Positions 11,206 to 23,884 of a DNA stretch of 64,000 nt are shown here, one piece after another. The notes beneath the pieces were generated by a model, which saw only the letters and a program-made list of their open reading frames with translations, did not search any database and was not told the DNA's origin. The translations under genes were made by a program, and so were the position numbers. Origin of the DNA: Diphasiastrum complanatum (taxonomy: Eukaryota > Streptophyta > Lycopodiopsida > Lycopodiales > Lycopodiaceae); contig CM055098.1 of NCBI GenBank assembly GCA_029204225.1, positions 54,696,282 through 54,760,281 of the forward strand. Direction: 5' to 3'. Position 1 is the stretch's first letter, and the number at the start of each line of letters is the position of its first letter.

Positions 11206-12250
11206 ATGAGCTTATTCACAATGACTTTGAAAAAGATGTTGCGACTCAGGAGCAACAAAATCAAGGACAAGATATACATCCTCCTTTATCTCCCACAGGA
11301 TCAACAAGAGTATGTACGTAGCAGGTATATTGATGAGTCTTTCTATTATTTAGTGCAAAACCCAACTACATTTAATAAACCACTCACTGGTGGTCTTATT
11401 CAAATCTCTAGAGAGAAGCGATGGACAATGGCATAATATATTTTTTGATAAAAAAACTAGACTTGGACTAGCATCGATTTATGTAGCCTGTCAGGTATAT
11501 TGATGAGTCTTTCTAGTATTGAGTGCAAAACCCAACTACATTTAATAAACCACTCACTCGGTCTTATTCAAATCTCTGGAGAGAAGCGATGGACAATAGC
11601 ATAATATATTTTTTGATAAAAAAAACTAGACTTGGACTAGCATCGATTTGCATGTAGACAAAAGACGTAGTTTTGGATGCCTACTTCGAAGTCATGCAAG
11701 AGTCTCTTATTATCATCACATTATACGTTGATGACATGTTATCCTTCATCAATAATGTCCATCTTATAAAAGTTGCAAAGAAAATGTTGTTTCAAGCATT
11801 CGAAATGGCTGACTTGGGTGGAGCTCATTAATGCCTTAGAATCCAGATTCATAGAGATAGAGAAATGAGACTATTGTATATCACACAACAAATGTACATA
11901 TATAATATGATGTCCAAGTACAACCTTATGCTACAAGCTCGTTCGCTCACCCATGGATCCAAGTTTAAAGTTATCCAAAAAGCAGTGCCCTCAATCAAAA
12001 GAGGAGAAAGAGCATATGATAGACTGCCCATATCATTCTATTATAGGATCTCTTCATGATAATCGTAGATTTTATTCTAGGAGTAAGTAAATGAAGAATC
12101 CTATGTCAAAGACAGAGAGTTCTCAACAAGGAGGTAAGCTTGAAGTTCTCTCGAATGCAATAAATCTGCATACACATAAAAGATTTTGTGCGATTGCGTC
12201 CACTGTTGTATTTAATGATCAAGGCCTTCATGGATCTAGATTAAGGGAGG
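11206..12250 (+). pseudogene. Degenerate Ty1/copia RT fragment
   Basis: The pre-RT text QNPTTFN is followed, after a large deletion, by LYVDDML at about 11725-11745. That is the catalytic YVDD box of copia RT. It continues with FEMADLGG, CLRIQIHRD and LYITQQMYIYNMMSKYN to about 11930, the usual order of motifs after YVDD. There are stops (for example the TAA at 11829) and missing segments. A purine tract AAGGGAGG at 12243-12250 and TGTTGGATC at 12251 mark the start of its 3' LTR. The 5' LTR, gag, protease and integrase are not seen. Plus-strand orientation. Confidence 0.75.
11322..11649 (+). repeat. Tandem duplication of about 159 bp inside the copia fragment
   Basis: CAGGTATATTGATGAGTC starts at 11322 and again at 11492 (period 170). 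Both copies run to GCATCGATTT (11480 and 11649), with only a few substitutions and a two- to three-base gap, separated by an 11-base spacer. The copied part is the N-terminal edge of the RT region. Confidence 0.85.
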
Positions 12251-12290
12251 TGTTGGATCTTATCCCTTCCGCATTTACATTTTTAATCTA
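12243..12290 (+). other. Polypurine tract and start of a copia 3' LTR
   Basis: AAGGGAGG followed by TGTTGGATCTTATCCC is the usual junction between the PPT and the 3' LTR. The far end of this LTR was not located. The LTR of the element at 33877-37480 starts with the similar TGTTGGATTATTC. Confidence 0.5.
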
Positions 12291-12590
12291 GATCCATTCA
12301 ATCAGTCTATTAGAATGCAATCTATAAAAATCAAATACCGATCACATTTTCCTTGCATAAATACAAAGGATTTGGCACTGATCAACATTCCTTGTGCATT
12401 TACACACATTTTGACACAGGCCGAAAAATGCCAATCGACATTTTTCCAAAGGCTAACAAATGGTGAACAACATTTTTCAAGTGCCAAGAATGTCGAAAGG
12501 CATAAGTGAAATGCCGATTGGCATAGGTTGGTATAAAATGCCAACTTTGACCAGTTAGCCAAAATATGAAGAAACTTACTCTTGTACAAG

Positions 12591-12745
12591 GGACTTGTTC
12601 ATTCTAATGTATAGTCCAAAGAGAAAGAGAATAAAAGATGTACATTGTCCACAAATTACTATCCTCTCCACCAATACCTTTGCCATGGACTTGTTCATTT
12701 TAATGCATGATCCCAAGAGAAAGAGACAAAGAGATGTACCCAAAA
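12591..12745 (+). repeat. Two direct repeats encoding a PKRKR-containing motif
   Basis: GGACTTGTTCATT starts at 12591 and at 12687 (period 96), each followed by AAGAGAAAGAGA and GATGTAC. Inside a 118-codon open frame (12595-12951) the repeats read FILM..PKRKR..DV. No protein family is recognised; the frame is probably a product of the duplication. Confidence 0.5.
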
Positions 12746-15700
12746 GAAATAATCATTCCCACCAGAAAGAGAATGAGTTTTCAATGAAGCAGTTTGGATG
12801 CAATATGCTGGATGCGAATGTTTTTTTTATAGATCATGAGACAATAAAAGTTGGTGTTGTCGATACAAAACTATCTGCCTTGCAGCAATTATACTTTCTG
12901 CCATTGCAAAATGCTACAGTGAAGCACCCTTATATCATCACAACTTTTTGAGCTGCAGATTTGGCATGAATCTAACATATTCTGTGACAGAACACCGAAG
13001 CTCCAGGGAAGAGATAGAAAGGACATGATCAGGTTGGGCTAGGTGTTTTAACTTATCATACTAGATGCTAAACTTATGTTTATGATTTTCAATTTAAAAG
13101 GATGTACCAAACATGGCTTCACATACACAACCCTATCTAGAATACCTGATATCCAAAATTTATACCTCACTTCACCACTCCAAAATCAACATTTCAAAGT
13201 TCATGCATCCATAAAACCCAAAATGACATGCTTACGGACATATGCCAACATGGGAACTCCAAATTCCTATCATGAATACGTATACAGTTACTGATTTGCT
13301 TATTCGATCTTTAAACACCGTATCAAAACAAAAACACGCACTTGATATATTTAAAACTATTATTTTTCAGGAGCCACCAAACTCTTTATATCTATAACAT
13401 ACACAATTCAAAAAATGTAGAAATTCTTAGGGCATCTTTACCATAGACAAAACTCATTGCATGACTGTAATTACAATATATTGAATTCCAATGAATTCCA
13501 TTTCCTACAAATATTAAAATGAATTTTGAAAACCTCACAACCAAATACACCAATAAACTTCAGCATTGACCTATTTTCTTCGAATACCTATATATAAGAG
13601 CTCACAACACTTATAAACCAATACAGTCTCCAACGGATAATCATAACACCCGTCATAATATATGAGAGTCAACTCGACCATATATGGACAAATTTTTATG
13701 ACTCAAAATGTTGTCATGGAGTAACTTATTGCTATTGGAATGACCATTCTCCCATGTATTGTTTACACACAGTATCATATACGAACCTTGACACACAAAA
13801 ATACCCAAAAACTACACAATGTGTGTAATCCTACGTATAATGCCCACTGAGGCTACTTTAAGTACAAATCGTAAAATCATTTGTTGCTTTTTCATGAACA
13901 AAAAGGAGGTGCCTCACAGAATGTAATTTATGTTCCTTAACGATGTGGAAGGTGCATGCTAAAAAAAGTTACATGACAATTCACGACAACAACAAAAAAA
14001 AGAGTCAAAAGACTTATCACGCTGCGGAAGGTCACCTCGGCCCTTCCGCCTCAAAAAAATAAAATAATATAAAATAAAAGCCATAACTTTTTTATGTTTG
14101 AAAACTTTTGAACCTTTCATAACTATTTTTTCTTTAGCACCTTGCAATAGAAACATAGGTACGTACCTGCCTTTTAAAACCCTCTTCTCAACTAGCATTT
14201 TGCAAAGGCAGGGCCCTTGTGGCTTGCCCCTTGGTTCACTTCCACCAACATCCCACAATGATTATGAACAAACAAACAGGAATTATTTATGACTCCTGAG
14301 CTTCTTGTTATTTCATAGAGGTTTGAATGACAGTCCAAACTTGTAAAGGTTGCAGGGAGCTCGCACCAACCTTCCGTTGTAAGCAATCTACCCATCTATA
14401 GCATCCATATCTATTTTCTGTATACTTGCTGTTGGGGCTTCAAACTCTTCATGTCGAATCCTCGGATCGTGACGCGCCAACACAAAAGAATCATCTTTAT
14501 ACGTCGCATGTGTTTATCTTTTGTGAGATTCATCCCGTTTCACTACTTCATGAAGGTTCACAAATGTCCAGAAATTCAAGCAGGAGCAAAGCTTGGCATT
14601 GAAATTAAGGTCCTATTCAAACCTATCATAAAAAGTAAAGTATATGAGCATTACTCCCCCTTGACAGTCACTCATACTCCGTTTCAACACAAAACAGTAC
14701 TTCGGAAAAACCAAAACTGGCAATTATTTTATTGCACGTAGAGGACACCTGAAGTTTGAACTGATATAGATGTGCGCAGCAAAGCTCGTGGTTGATATTG
14801 ATCGATTGACGGAATGGAACCAGTTGTTGGGCAAACAAAATCCGTACCCAGATCTCAGCGTCCAGCTGAGTTCGACTTCCTTTCAAAAATATTCGCCGTC
14901 CTATCATAGCACATACAATAGACCACAAACTGGCACGTCAAAGAATCTTAGAGACGCACCAACAGCCACATAACTCGTCAGTGTGACTAATGACCACGAA
15001 CACTGGTGGAATACATGATTAGTATGAATCAGCGGCGACGTTGGAATATATATTATAGTGATGAGTCGCTGAGGTAGTCACAACACATGACTGGTGTTAT
15101 GATTGCTTCAGCACCTGCGATCATGAACGATTAAGCCTCATTTTGCTCGCCTTTCACATGATGCAGGACTGTGGATGCGCGATCTTCTCTTCTCATTTAT
15201 CCTCAAACACAAACATTAAAGTGGTGGAGTCCCAACTAGTACTTGTGAATATGGTAGCATAGTATCCTGATCAATACATCAAGCTGAGATTTATGTACGT
15301 GAAATGGTGTTGATACCATCAATTTTATAAATTTAGTCACATGTATTGGTATTAAATGAAACATGTTAAAGCACCAAATAACACAAGCAATCTTCAACTA
15401 GAAACGCTCAATGAAAATCTTAAAATGTTGATAGCTCGAGCAAATCTCCAATAAAACTATTCACCTAATTAGTGCTACCCAATTTATGAACTAACAACTC
15501 TAGAAAGAACACTTATTATTAGCTCTGAAGAGCTAATCCCTTGTATAAAGTCCTCAATCCAAGGATCCTATTCTAAGCATGCCAAATACAAGCAACACAA
15601 GGGAATCTGATGGTGGACAAACCAACCCAACCAAACCTAGATCGAACGGATCTAGCCCCCAAGCTATGGATCAATCACTCATTGAGGAATGAGGCATCTC

Positions 15701-17050
15701 ACCAGCAGCATCCTGCCATCGGTCATGCTATCTAGCATACACTAGTGAGAGCCCAATAGGTATACTTATACCCTCCAAGGCCCATGCACCACTATTAGTG
15801 CATTGTGACACCTCACTGGACACCTCTGCAGCCTATCTGGGCCACGTCATCCAGTTCCCCAATGACTCACTAATAGACCCATACAAATCCACCATCAAGT
15901 GTTTAAGCCTACAACCATTGATTATGACCATGTACACATAAGGGCCCCGATTCCCTAATAGTCACAATTAAGGATAAAGAAGGCTCATTCACATTTTTTT
16001 TGTTTTTTTTGCTGAAGGAATGGATTTGTGGTTGAAGTACAATGAGCAAAGGAATTTATATTGGCTATGCTCAGCATAGGACTACTCAATTTTGATAAAA
16101 GATTCTTTTCTTGCAAGCTCATGGGAATTATATATTTAGTCAAACACTATGCTAAGCATAGGACACTTGTTAATATATATGCGTGAAAACAGGTTTTATG
16201 ATTACATACCAAAGTAACAAGAGCTTTATCAAAATAGGTTTTGATGGCATCATCTTGGCAGAGACGAATCTGTATCATACTTTTGTTCAAAATGAAAATA
16301 AAACGAGACTTATTCGTCTCCTTTACAAGGACATTCACAAAACCTTCTTCCTCATCCTCATCAGGTTAATCAGCATGCAATTTTCCTTGAATATGAAATT
16401 GTAAGTCCCCCTTGCCAAGCTTCTCTGCTAAATAAATAAAAAGCTCAGAGAGCTTCCTGTTGTTGACTCCTCTAGTAAAGTAGTACATGAATTTCTTTTA
16501 ATTATCTTTCAAAGGGATATCTTGAAGTTTACCCGACATTTTGAAATAAATCCTTGACATTTCGAAGATTAGCACAAAGAGGAGACAATCTACAGAGAGG
16601 AAGATTATTTAGGAAAATTTCAAACATTACCTTATTAAAAATATTAGAAACTTTAAAAAGATAAGTAGTTTTTGACAAAAATTATAAATAAATATAGAAA
16701 TTCCTATAAAATCTAATGATTAATGTGCATGATTTACAAGCTTAAGAAACGTAGCAGAAGCACATATTCTTGCTAAAATGTCTAACAATTTCCACTTTTC
16801 ACAAGCTGCAATAACTGAGAAATACGTGTGATGTTTTATGCTGAGCATTGGTTCCATCTCTATACCTCTTCTCAAAAAGAAAAATACAAGAGAGACTTCA
16901 GATCTTCAACTGTTAACATTCTGCCCTTTAACATAACCGTATCAGGGCATATGCCATATTGATCAGTACAAGAGCAAGAAAAATGTATTATGGTCATATG
17001 AGCATTCAGTATGTAAGCAGCCATTCTACACTTCACAAATTTCAAGAAAT
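12746..17050. other. Intergenic stretch, nothing recognised
   Basis: Only short open frames (at most about 118 codons) with no recognisable domain. TGTTGATACCATC near 15308 resembles a reverse PBS next to an LTR end, but no partner LTR was found. A poly-T patch lies at 15990-16010. Confidence 0.4.
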
Positions 17051-17065
17051 TTGACATTGGTATCG

Positions 17066-17170
17066 GTGCCAGGTACTAGGGCAGATCCGTGCCATACAAG
17101 CCCCAGGCATTTCCAAGAAGATCATAGGGAGTCCAGGCTCCTTATAGTCTGGACAAATCCATGTCATTCA
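17066..17170. repeat. Dispersed repeat, copy 1
   Basis: GGTACTAGGGCAGATCCGTG at about 17071 recurs at about 47886, followed in both places by diverged but collinear text (GCCCCA, GGAGTC, GGCAAATCCATG-like, ACCA). Further weak similarity continues, for example CATACTTGGATA at about 17410 and 49037. Family unknown. Confidence 0.5.
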
Positions 17171-18499
17171 GACCCACCACGGTCGAGTTCTTACTGAGTA
17201 ATTAGCTTACTTTAAAAGCAACCGCACTTAAGTCAATTAAATCACAACCTTGCTATACGCATTATGAATAAACACTTTGTTAAATGAGTATTACGACAAT
17301 GCTTTCAAAAAACACCATTCTACGCATATAGCTAACTCTCACAAGCGTGAATTGCATCATTCTACCGAGTAGGAAACCATTCAAAATTATTATTACCTTC
17401 TATATTCACATACTTGGATACGAGGCGAAGTGATATCCTGCAAGCTACCCATCTCAGTTGCTTAAGGCCGGATCCTCTTTTTGTACTATTAATTTTCAAA
17501 CCAAAAAAACCGAGTTAAATGCGATATGTATTTTCAATAGGCATATCGTGTTATTACTCAACTAGGAGTCTTCGATAATACCATTCTTATTATAGTATGC
17601 TATTATCATAGCTACTAATATATTTGCCTTCATAGTATGTGTACTAATGCATTCAGATAATAGCTTAATTATTCTGGTATCACTCTTTTTTCTCATTATA
17701 TTATAGTTAAACCATCATCACCATTGAGAAAATGAAAAACAAAGATAACATCTCGTGTTACTTACACTTGAAGAGCAAGTATATACCTCATATCCGGTCA
17801 AGCCTTAATAAGCATTGCTTTAACCATAAAGAGAGCACTATGGTAGCTTTTGTTGAGTAACAAAATGCAATTTCAAGGCATGCATGCACATTGCTCATAA
17901 CCACAACATGTAGTATGAGCATACCAGAAAACCCACAATGGTCCATCGCTGCTCATAGCGCGATCTATACACGTGGATTCAAGGCATGCATGTATATAGA
18001 CAGTTACCAGAACATAAAGTGCAAGAGTAATAGTATACTTGCGATGGTTCATCGCTGCCCTCAGCGAAAACTACTGCTGCTCTAGTAGTATGTATGATGA
18101 TTTAATTGAGCATTTATTGCAAAAACGTGATGGTAGAACCGCGCCTCACTAGCAGAAGGTAGGCCACAGGCAGCGGTCTATGAATCATGCTATCATCGTG
18201 CTTATCGGAGATAAGCAAAGCTCTAAACATTTCAACGTGACTGTTCGTTGTCAGAACAACTAGAAACGTTGATAGAATTTGTATTCATACATGTGACATT
18301 CTGTATCCAAAGCGTTGAGGCAGCGCCCACTTGCTCAGTTGTGTGGATCCATTGCTGATAGCACTGTTCAATAATACTTAATCGCTGATAGAGCCATTCA
18401 ATAGTGTTATTTGGCATTACGAATATATGAAAGTAGAAAAAAAAAAGTGGTGCCAAACTATGATGGATTTCTTACCTTGGCTTTTGTAGTATCTTGTTA
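17171..18499. other. AT-rich repeat-derived stretch, no gene seen
   Basis: Continuation of the diverged dispersed repeat, followed by the imperfect tandem duplication at 17875-18067. No open frame with recognisable homology. Confidence 0.4.
17875..18067. repeat. Imperfect tandem duplication, period about 105 bp
   Basis: CAAGGCATGCATG occurs at about 17875 and 17979. Each copy ends in an ATGGTCCATCGCTGC or ATGGTTCATCGCTGC block followed by TCATAGCG or CCTCAGCG. The middle parts have diverged. Confidence 0.5.
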
Positions 18500-19020
18500 G
18501 AATCCCCATCGTCGTGTCGATCACTGCTAAAGCACAAACAGGTGATGAATGCTACATTACCACCCAACCATAGAGGTACTACCACCTCACCCCCGTGCAC
18601 TAGAGCTACAGACCACCATCAAGCAAGCTCGGATCTCATGTAAGCCATGGTGTCCCATACACCCATGCCTTACCCTCGACCCTCGCCTACCTACATCTTG
18701 AGGCCTAGATACTCATCCTGACCTAACTACTAGTGGAAGAGCTCTTCATTCTCCAGGAGAGAATGAATACCAAGCTCATGGAGATCCTCCTCTATATACA
18801 TAGTCCAGGTAGGTCATCTCCCTCCACAGGAGTCACGCATGACCAACGACACGTGGCAGTTGTGCACACTGACGCGGGTCCATAACAACGAGTCACCGTG
18901 TGCCAATGAGACAATGACACATGGCACCCAAAAGACCTATAGCTCCAAATCAGCGTTCCATCCCATTACTGAGACCGTCACCTCAGGTTTCCTGTTGCGT
19001 GCCCTTATGGGTACGTAACA
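18500..19020 (-). repeat. 3' LTR of a Ty3/gypsy element (far end approximate)
   Basis: On the minus strand the LTR begins TGTTACGTACCC at 19020, directly after a polypurine tract, downstream of the gypsy integrase remnant. The other end is a guess, placed where the sequence character changes near 18500. Confidence 0.5.
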
Positions 19021-19034
19021 TTCCCTCCCTCTTT
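19021..19034 (-). promoter_or_regulatory. Polypurine tract of the gypsy element
   Basis: The minus strand reads AAAGAGGGAGGGAA immediately before TGTTACG, a standard plus-strand priming site. Confidence 0.7.
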
Positions 19035-19123
19035 AAGAAACCTCCTAATGAGAGCAAGCCAAGGAAGTTCAATCTTAAATAGTCCTCTCTCTCCCAAGTG
19101 TCCTCGTCATCTGTCTTGCCTTT

Positions 19124-19745
19124 CTAACGTACGAGAAACTCAGAAACCAAATGATTTCTCAATTGGTGATGACGAACGTCAAAACCTTTTCCAGGTACAT
19201 TAGGAATAAAGGTAGACAAATCCTTGAGCTCAACTAGTTCACCTTCCAGAGTTAGGGAATCCTTCCGACTAAGTCGTTCCTTTAGACGACTTACATGGAA
19301 AACAGGATGAAACCCAACCTCAATCGAAAGATCTAGCTGATAAGCGACCGGGTTGATTTTCTTTAAAACCTTATAAGTTCTGCTATATCGAGGAGATAAC
19401 TTATGGCATTTTCTCATCCGAAGTACCTTTGAATCCTTAGGAATTTTAAAAAACACCCAGGTTCCGACCTCAATATTCTGAGGTGAGCGACCGCGGTTAG
19501 CATAAAACTGAGCTCTATCCTGAGCAGTTTTCATGCCTTCCTTGGCCACTAGTAGCATGTCTTGCATATCTTGCAGAAAATCTACTGCAGCTTGCACCTT
19601 GAGACCTTTGAGTCCGACCGAAACTAGAGAACATGGCTGAAAGCCATACATTAGCATAAAAGGACTGAATCTGGTGGCCAAATGCTAAGCACTATTGTGC
19701 GCAAACTCACCCAAAGGGAGATATTGATGGAAAAATACAAGCTTA
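19124..19745 (-). pseudogene. Ty3/gypsy integrase C-terminal remnant
   Basis: The minus strand encodes PLGEFAHNSA, a stop, HLATRFSPFMLMYG, then a basic region and KLSPRYSRTYKVLKKINPVA, YQLDL and HPVFHVSRLKE. This is the end of a gypsy integrase: the loop after the catalytic core (ATxxSPF) and the GPY/F-like C-terminal module ending in HPVFHVS. Integrase inserts the cDNA into chromosomes. The core catalytic acidic residues are missing because the copy is cut off at about 19745-19773, where an unrelated copia LTR begins. An in-frame TAG near 19686 confirms decay. The 185-codon frame at 19681-19124 is the intact part. Confidence 0.85.
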
Positions 19746-19773
19746 AAATTCCAGTAAAATTTTGGTAACGAAC

Positions 19774-20815
19774 TGATAGGAGTCTCTCAAACGATTCGCG
19801 AACATTTTGCGAAACTGTTCTGATCACGAATAATTTCTGTTCGAGAAGAATTTGCAATCCAATCAAGCTCTGTAACGAAACAAAGCGAAATTGGACAAAA
19901 GAGAAGACTTCGCGGAAAGGATCAATCAGGCTCTGTAATGAAACGAAACTAGACAAAACGAAGCGAAGCGAAACGAAACTTGAATGAGCTCTGAAATTGA
20001 TTTATGCTAAGAGCCAAGTGATCGCGAAGCGAAACGAAAGTGAAGCGAAGCGAAAAACATTCACAAACAAAATCAGTTCATGTGGAATTCAAATATGATT
20101 GCTGGTCACTGTCGGCTATATCATTCCTATAATCCTCTAGAATGTAGATAGACACTGCTGATCTATGTTATAGATAATTATAGCATTCAACAAAACCAAA
20201 CCAATGTGCGAAATTGAATAAACAAGTGAATTAGATACACAAATAGTAGCAGACAAATATTCATTTGAGATCATACAATCATCCAGAATAATATGCGCAT
20301 AACAGCTACAATATTATCTATTGATCTTCTGATTTCAAGTATTGTGTGACAGATCCACACAGTGCATTGGCGTGAGAGAAATACAATTCTCTCACAAATA
20401 GTGTCTCGCTTACTAGCGGACTTCTAGATTTTTTGATCCTCTTACAAAATTGTCTCACTTTCTATATATTTTCGTCTTTTTTTTTAATGCTAAGCAGAAA
20501 GTATATAGTTCGCGAACTTTTTCGTGTTGCGTCGTGTAACTTTCCAGATCAGAAATATTAAACATCTACAACTAATCTGGGATTACAAGAATGGTAGATT
20601 AGAGTACTTCTACTGATGTCACAATATCTGATGAAATACTTGTACCCCATGGTACTTGGTTGATCTTGTTGGTCCTTTGTGGAGCACAAATGATTTTGTG
20701 TCGCCAAACAATTTCGTGTTGTGTGTCGCAAAATTATTCGTGAACATTTTTGTTTCGTGTGTCTTTTGTGTCAAAATCAGGGTGGAAAGCTAGCAAAGCT
20801 TTGGCAATAAAAACA
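19774..20815 (-). repeat. 3' LTR of a minus-strand copia element (far end approximate)
   Basis: The minus strand starts TGTTTTTATTGCC at 20815, right after the purine-rich GAGAGGGAGCTGAAGAAAA. A possible LTR end is at 19774 (plus strand TGATAGG), where gypsy sequence takes over. The interval 19870-20060 carries many repeats of GAAGCGAAACGAAA-like words. Confidence 0.55.
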
Positions 20816-23800
20816 TTTTTTTCTTCAGCTCCCTCTCAAAGCATGATAGCTTGACGACTCCAAGACTGCTCCTCTGTTTCTCGAACAGACCTTTGTCTAA
20901 GGCCTTTGTGAAAATGTTCTAAGGCCTTTGTGAAATGTCAGCAACCATCTCCTTTGTTCCAATGAAAGTAGTCTGCAACATCTTCTTTCCGATCAGATCC
21001 CTTATCAAGTGGTACTTGATTGCAATGTGTTTCGTCCCTGAGTGAAACACATGGTCTTTTGTCAGATGTATTACAAATGTATTGTCCATCTACAAAACCA
21101 GAGGTTCCTTCCTCGTTTCACCCAGTTCGTCAAGAAACTATTTGAGCCAAATGATTTCATTGGCCATCTTTGTTGCTGCAACATACTCTGCTTCGCAGGA
21201 TGACTGAGCCACAATGGTCTGCTTCTTGTTGACCTAGAGAATTGATGCTCCTGATGCGATGGGGCATCCTCCTGGGACACTTTTACAGTCGTCCTTGAGA
21301 GATGCCTAGCTAGCATCACTGTAGGAAAGCATCTGGAACCCTGCATCACGAGAATAACACAAACCAAAATCTTTTGTTAATTGAAGATATTGCAAAATTT
21401 GTTTTGCAGTCTTCCAATGAGTCGAGCCTATATTCGTACAGAATTGGCTCATCCTAAACATGGATAAGCAATGTCAGGACGTGTGTTATCTGCAAGGTAC
21501 ATCAACGATCCGATCAGCTTCTTGTATGGTGTAAGCTGCATCAATTCTCTTTCTTCTTCAGTCTTCAAACAGATTTCATTCATCAGGAGTATTCCTACAA
21601 GCATTGGAGTATTCGCTCCTTTGCAATTCAGCATCATCTTCTAAGATTTTCTGGGTATATCTGGACTGATGAAGGTACAATTTACCTCCCTCATAGTCCC
21701 TGTCAATCTATAAGCCAAGATAACATCTGGCTTCTCCCAGGTCTGCAATCTTGAAATGTTTCGAAATACCATACTTCACTTCAGCAATAAGCTTCTCACT
21801 CTTGCAGAGTATCAGAGTGTCATCCACGTACACAGCTACAATGATGATCTTCCTTACATAGACATTGGAATCAGCCATTAGTGGCTTGAATCCTAAGGAT
21901 TTCAAGGCTTGATCTTTCTTCTTGTACCATTGTCGCACTACCTGCTTCAGATCGTAGATACTCCTATGCATTCTCCATGCATAAGTAGGAAGTGAATTCA
22001 AGATATAGCTTGGGGGTTGATCCATGTAGACTTCTTCGTCTAGCTCACCATGCAAGAAGGCTGTCTTCTCATCCACGATGTGAATCTTGAGATCATAAGC
22101 AGTTACATATGCAAATAGTAAACGTAGGGACGAATGTTTCATGACAGGAGAGAAGGTCTCAGCATAGTCAATACCATATGTCTGAGAAAATCCCTTCGCT
22201 ATAAGTCTTGCTTTATACTTTGAGATATCTCCATCCGGTCCATACTTCAGCTTGTATACCCACTTGCATTTTACAGTCTTTCGCTTATCTGATAATGGTT
22301 GCAACATTCATAACTGGTTCTTCCTCATGGATTCCATCTCCTCATTCATGGCTTGGATCCATTTGTCCTTCTCTGGACATTCAATTGCTTCCTCGAATGT
22401 CTATGGTTCACCACTAAATCCACAAAACTCTTCTGACATAGAAGCTGAGCTACCTGGCACAAATCTTGCTGGCGCTCTTCGTCCTCTTGTTGACCTTCTA
22501 GGAGATCCTCCGGGAACTGCAATGCTTTTGTCTTTATCTGCTCTACTAGGTCCGGAACCATTTCGGTTTACAAGTATTGTAACAATAGGCTACTTCGCGA
22601 ATCTTTCTTTGTCTAATTCGTCACTCAAATGAGATGCGACTCGAACATCTTTGTCTGAGTGTTCGTCCTCTGCTCCCTCTGTCACAGTTGGTAGATCATA
22701 GTATTGTCAACCAAGGACTTCATAACTGACAAGATCATCGTTGGCCATCGTTCTGCTCTCATCAAATTTGACATCTCTGACTGTCTTCACTATGTTGGTC
22801 TCTAGCATATAGACTCTGTAGTATGACAAATTATTGTCATATCCTACAAGATATTCCTGTTCTGCTTTCTTATCAAGCTTCTTTCGAAGCTTATCAAGAA
22901 CATGTGCATAAGCTGCATAGCCAAAGATACCTATGTGAGTCAGATTGGATTTTCTACCCCACCATAATTCGTATGGTGTCGTGTGAGGAACACCAGACTT
23001 TCCTGTCCTGTTTTGAATGTAAGCAGCTGTAGCTACTGCTTTAGCCCACAGCACTCTTGGAGCCTTCGAATAGGCCATCATGCATCTGGCAGCTTCCATT
23101 AGAGTCCTGTTCTTTCTTTCTGCAACACCGTTGTGTTGCGATGTGTAAGATGTAGTTCTTCTGTGAATGATACCATGATCATTGCAGAAGTTAGTGAATC
23201 GATTTGAGATGTATTTCCCACCTCAATTTGTTCTGATCTGCTTCACGTTATTATCAGTGCATCTTTCTGTCCAATTCACATACTCTGTGAATTTGTCAAA
23301 TGCTTCTGATTTATTGTGAATAAAATAGACTCTGGCAAATTAACTGTAATATCATGAGTCTGATGCACTTGATCTGCAGGCATGCGTACCTTCAAGTGAT
23401 ACAGATTGCCTTTTCTTCTATCTTGAGTCATCAGAGTACTGGTACTTGCATGAGCAACATTGCATGCTTTGTCTGAGAACGTTACACGCATCCCTGCATC
23501 AGCTATTCTTGCCACTAATAGCAAGTCCTGCTACAGTGTAGGCACAAACAGAACATCTTCGAGTCGTCTGTCTCTGCCATTTGTGTTGAGCCATAGTGAA
23601 CCAATACTATTCACTTGATGTTTTGATCCATCTCCAAGAATGATAAATCTTGATGGATCTGCACTTCGGAAATCAGACATGATTTATCTTGATGTAACGA
23701 AGTGTGAGGTAGCTCCTGAATCAAGAATTATGTCATGTGTGTCAGGTGTTGATACTACACACATGTCTATGCAGATATAGGCGGTCAAATTACCATGATT

Positions 23801-23884
23801 CGATCTTTCTTCGTCCATCTTTGAGCTCTTTGGCTCCTCGACATAGGACGAACTATTATTGTTCTCCTCTATCAACAAGTACAA
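20816..23884 (-). pseudogene. Degenerate Ty1/copia protease-integrase-RT-RNase H
   Basis: Reading the minus strand from 23884: the protease motif LDSGATSHF (about 23710); a pre-integrase piece YHLKVRMP (about 23390); the integrase core from the second Asp region to HNGVAERKNRT (about 23120), with PYELWWG after it; RT with KWVYKLK, KARLIAKGFSQ and AVYVDDTLI (about 21820); then GSLMYLADNTRPDIA (about 21500), a C-EAEY RNase H box (about 21190) and H-SGTKHI (about 21030). Domain order is that of copia. Many stops and frameshifts are present, and the zinc finger and first catalytic Asp of integrase are deleted. The 5' LTR and gag are absent; the copy breaks at about 23870 against an opposite-strand copia. 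Confidence 0.88.

Noticed and set aside
12595-12951. Small nuclear protein with two PKRKR motifs
   Set aside because: The repeats come from a 96-bp DNA duplication and no family is recognised; reported only as a repeat.
21071-21367. 98-codon minus-strand frame as a separate gene
   Set aside because: It is an alternative frame of the copia RNase H region, whose real frame shows the C-EAEY and TKHI motifs.
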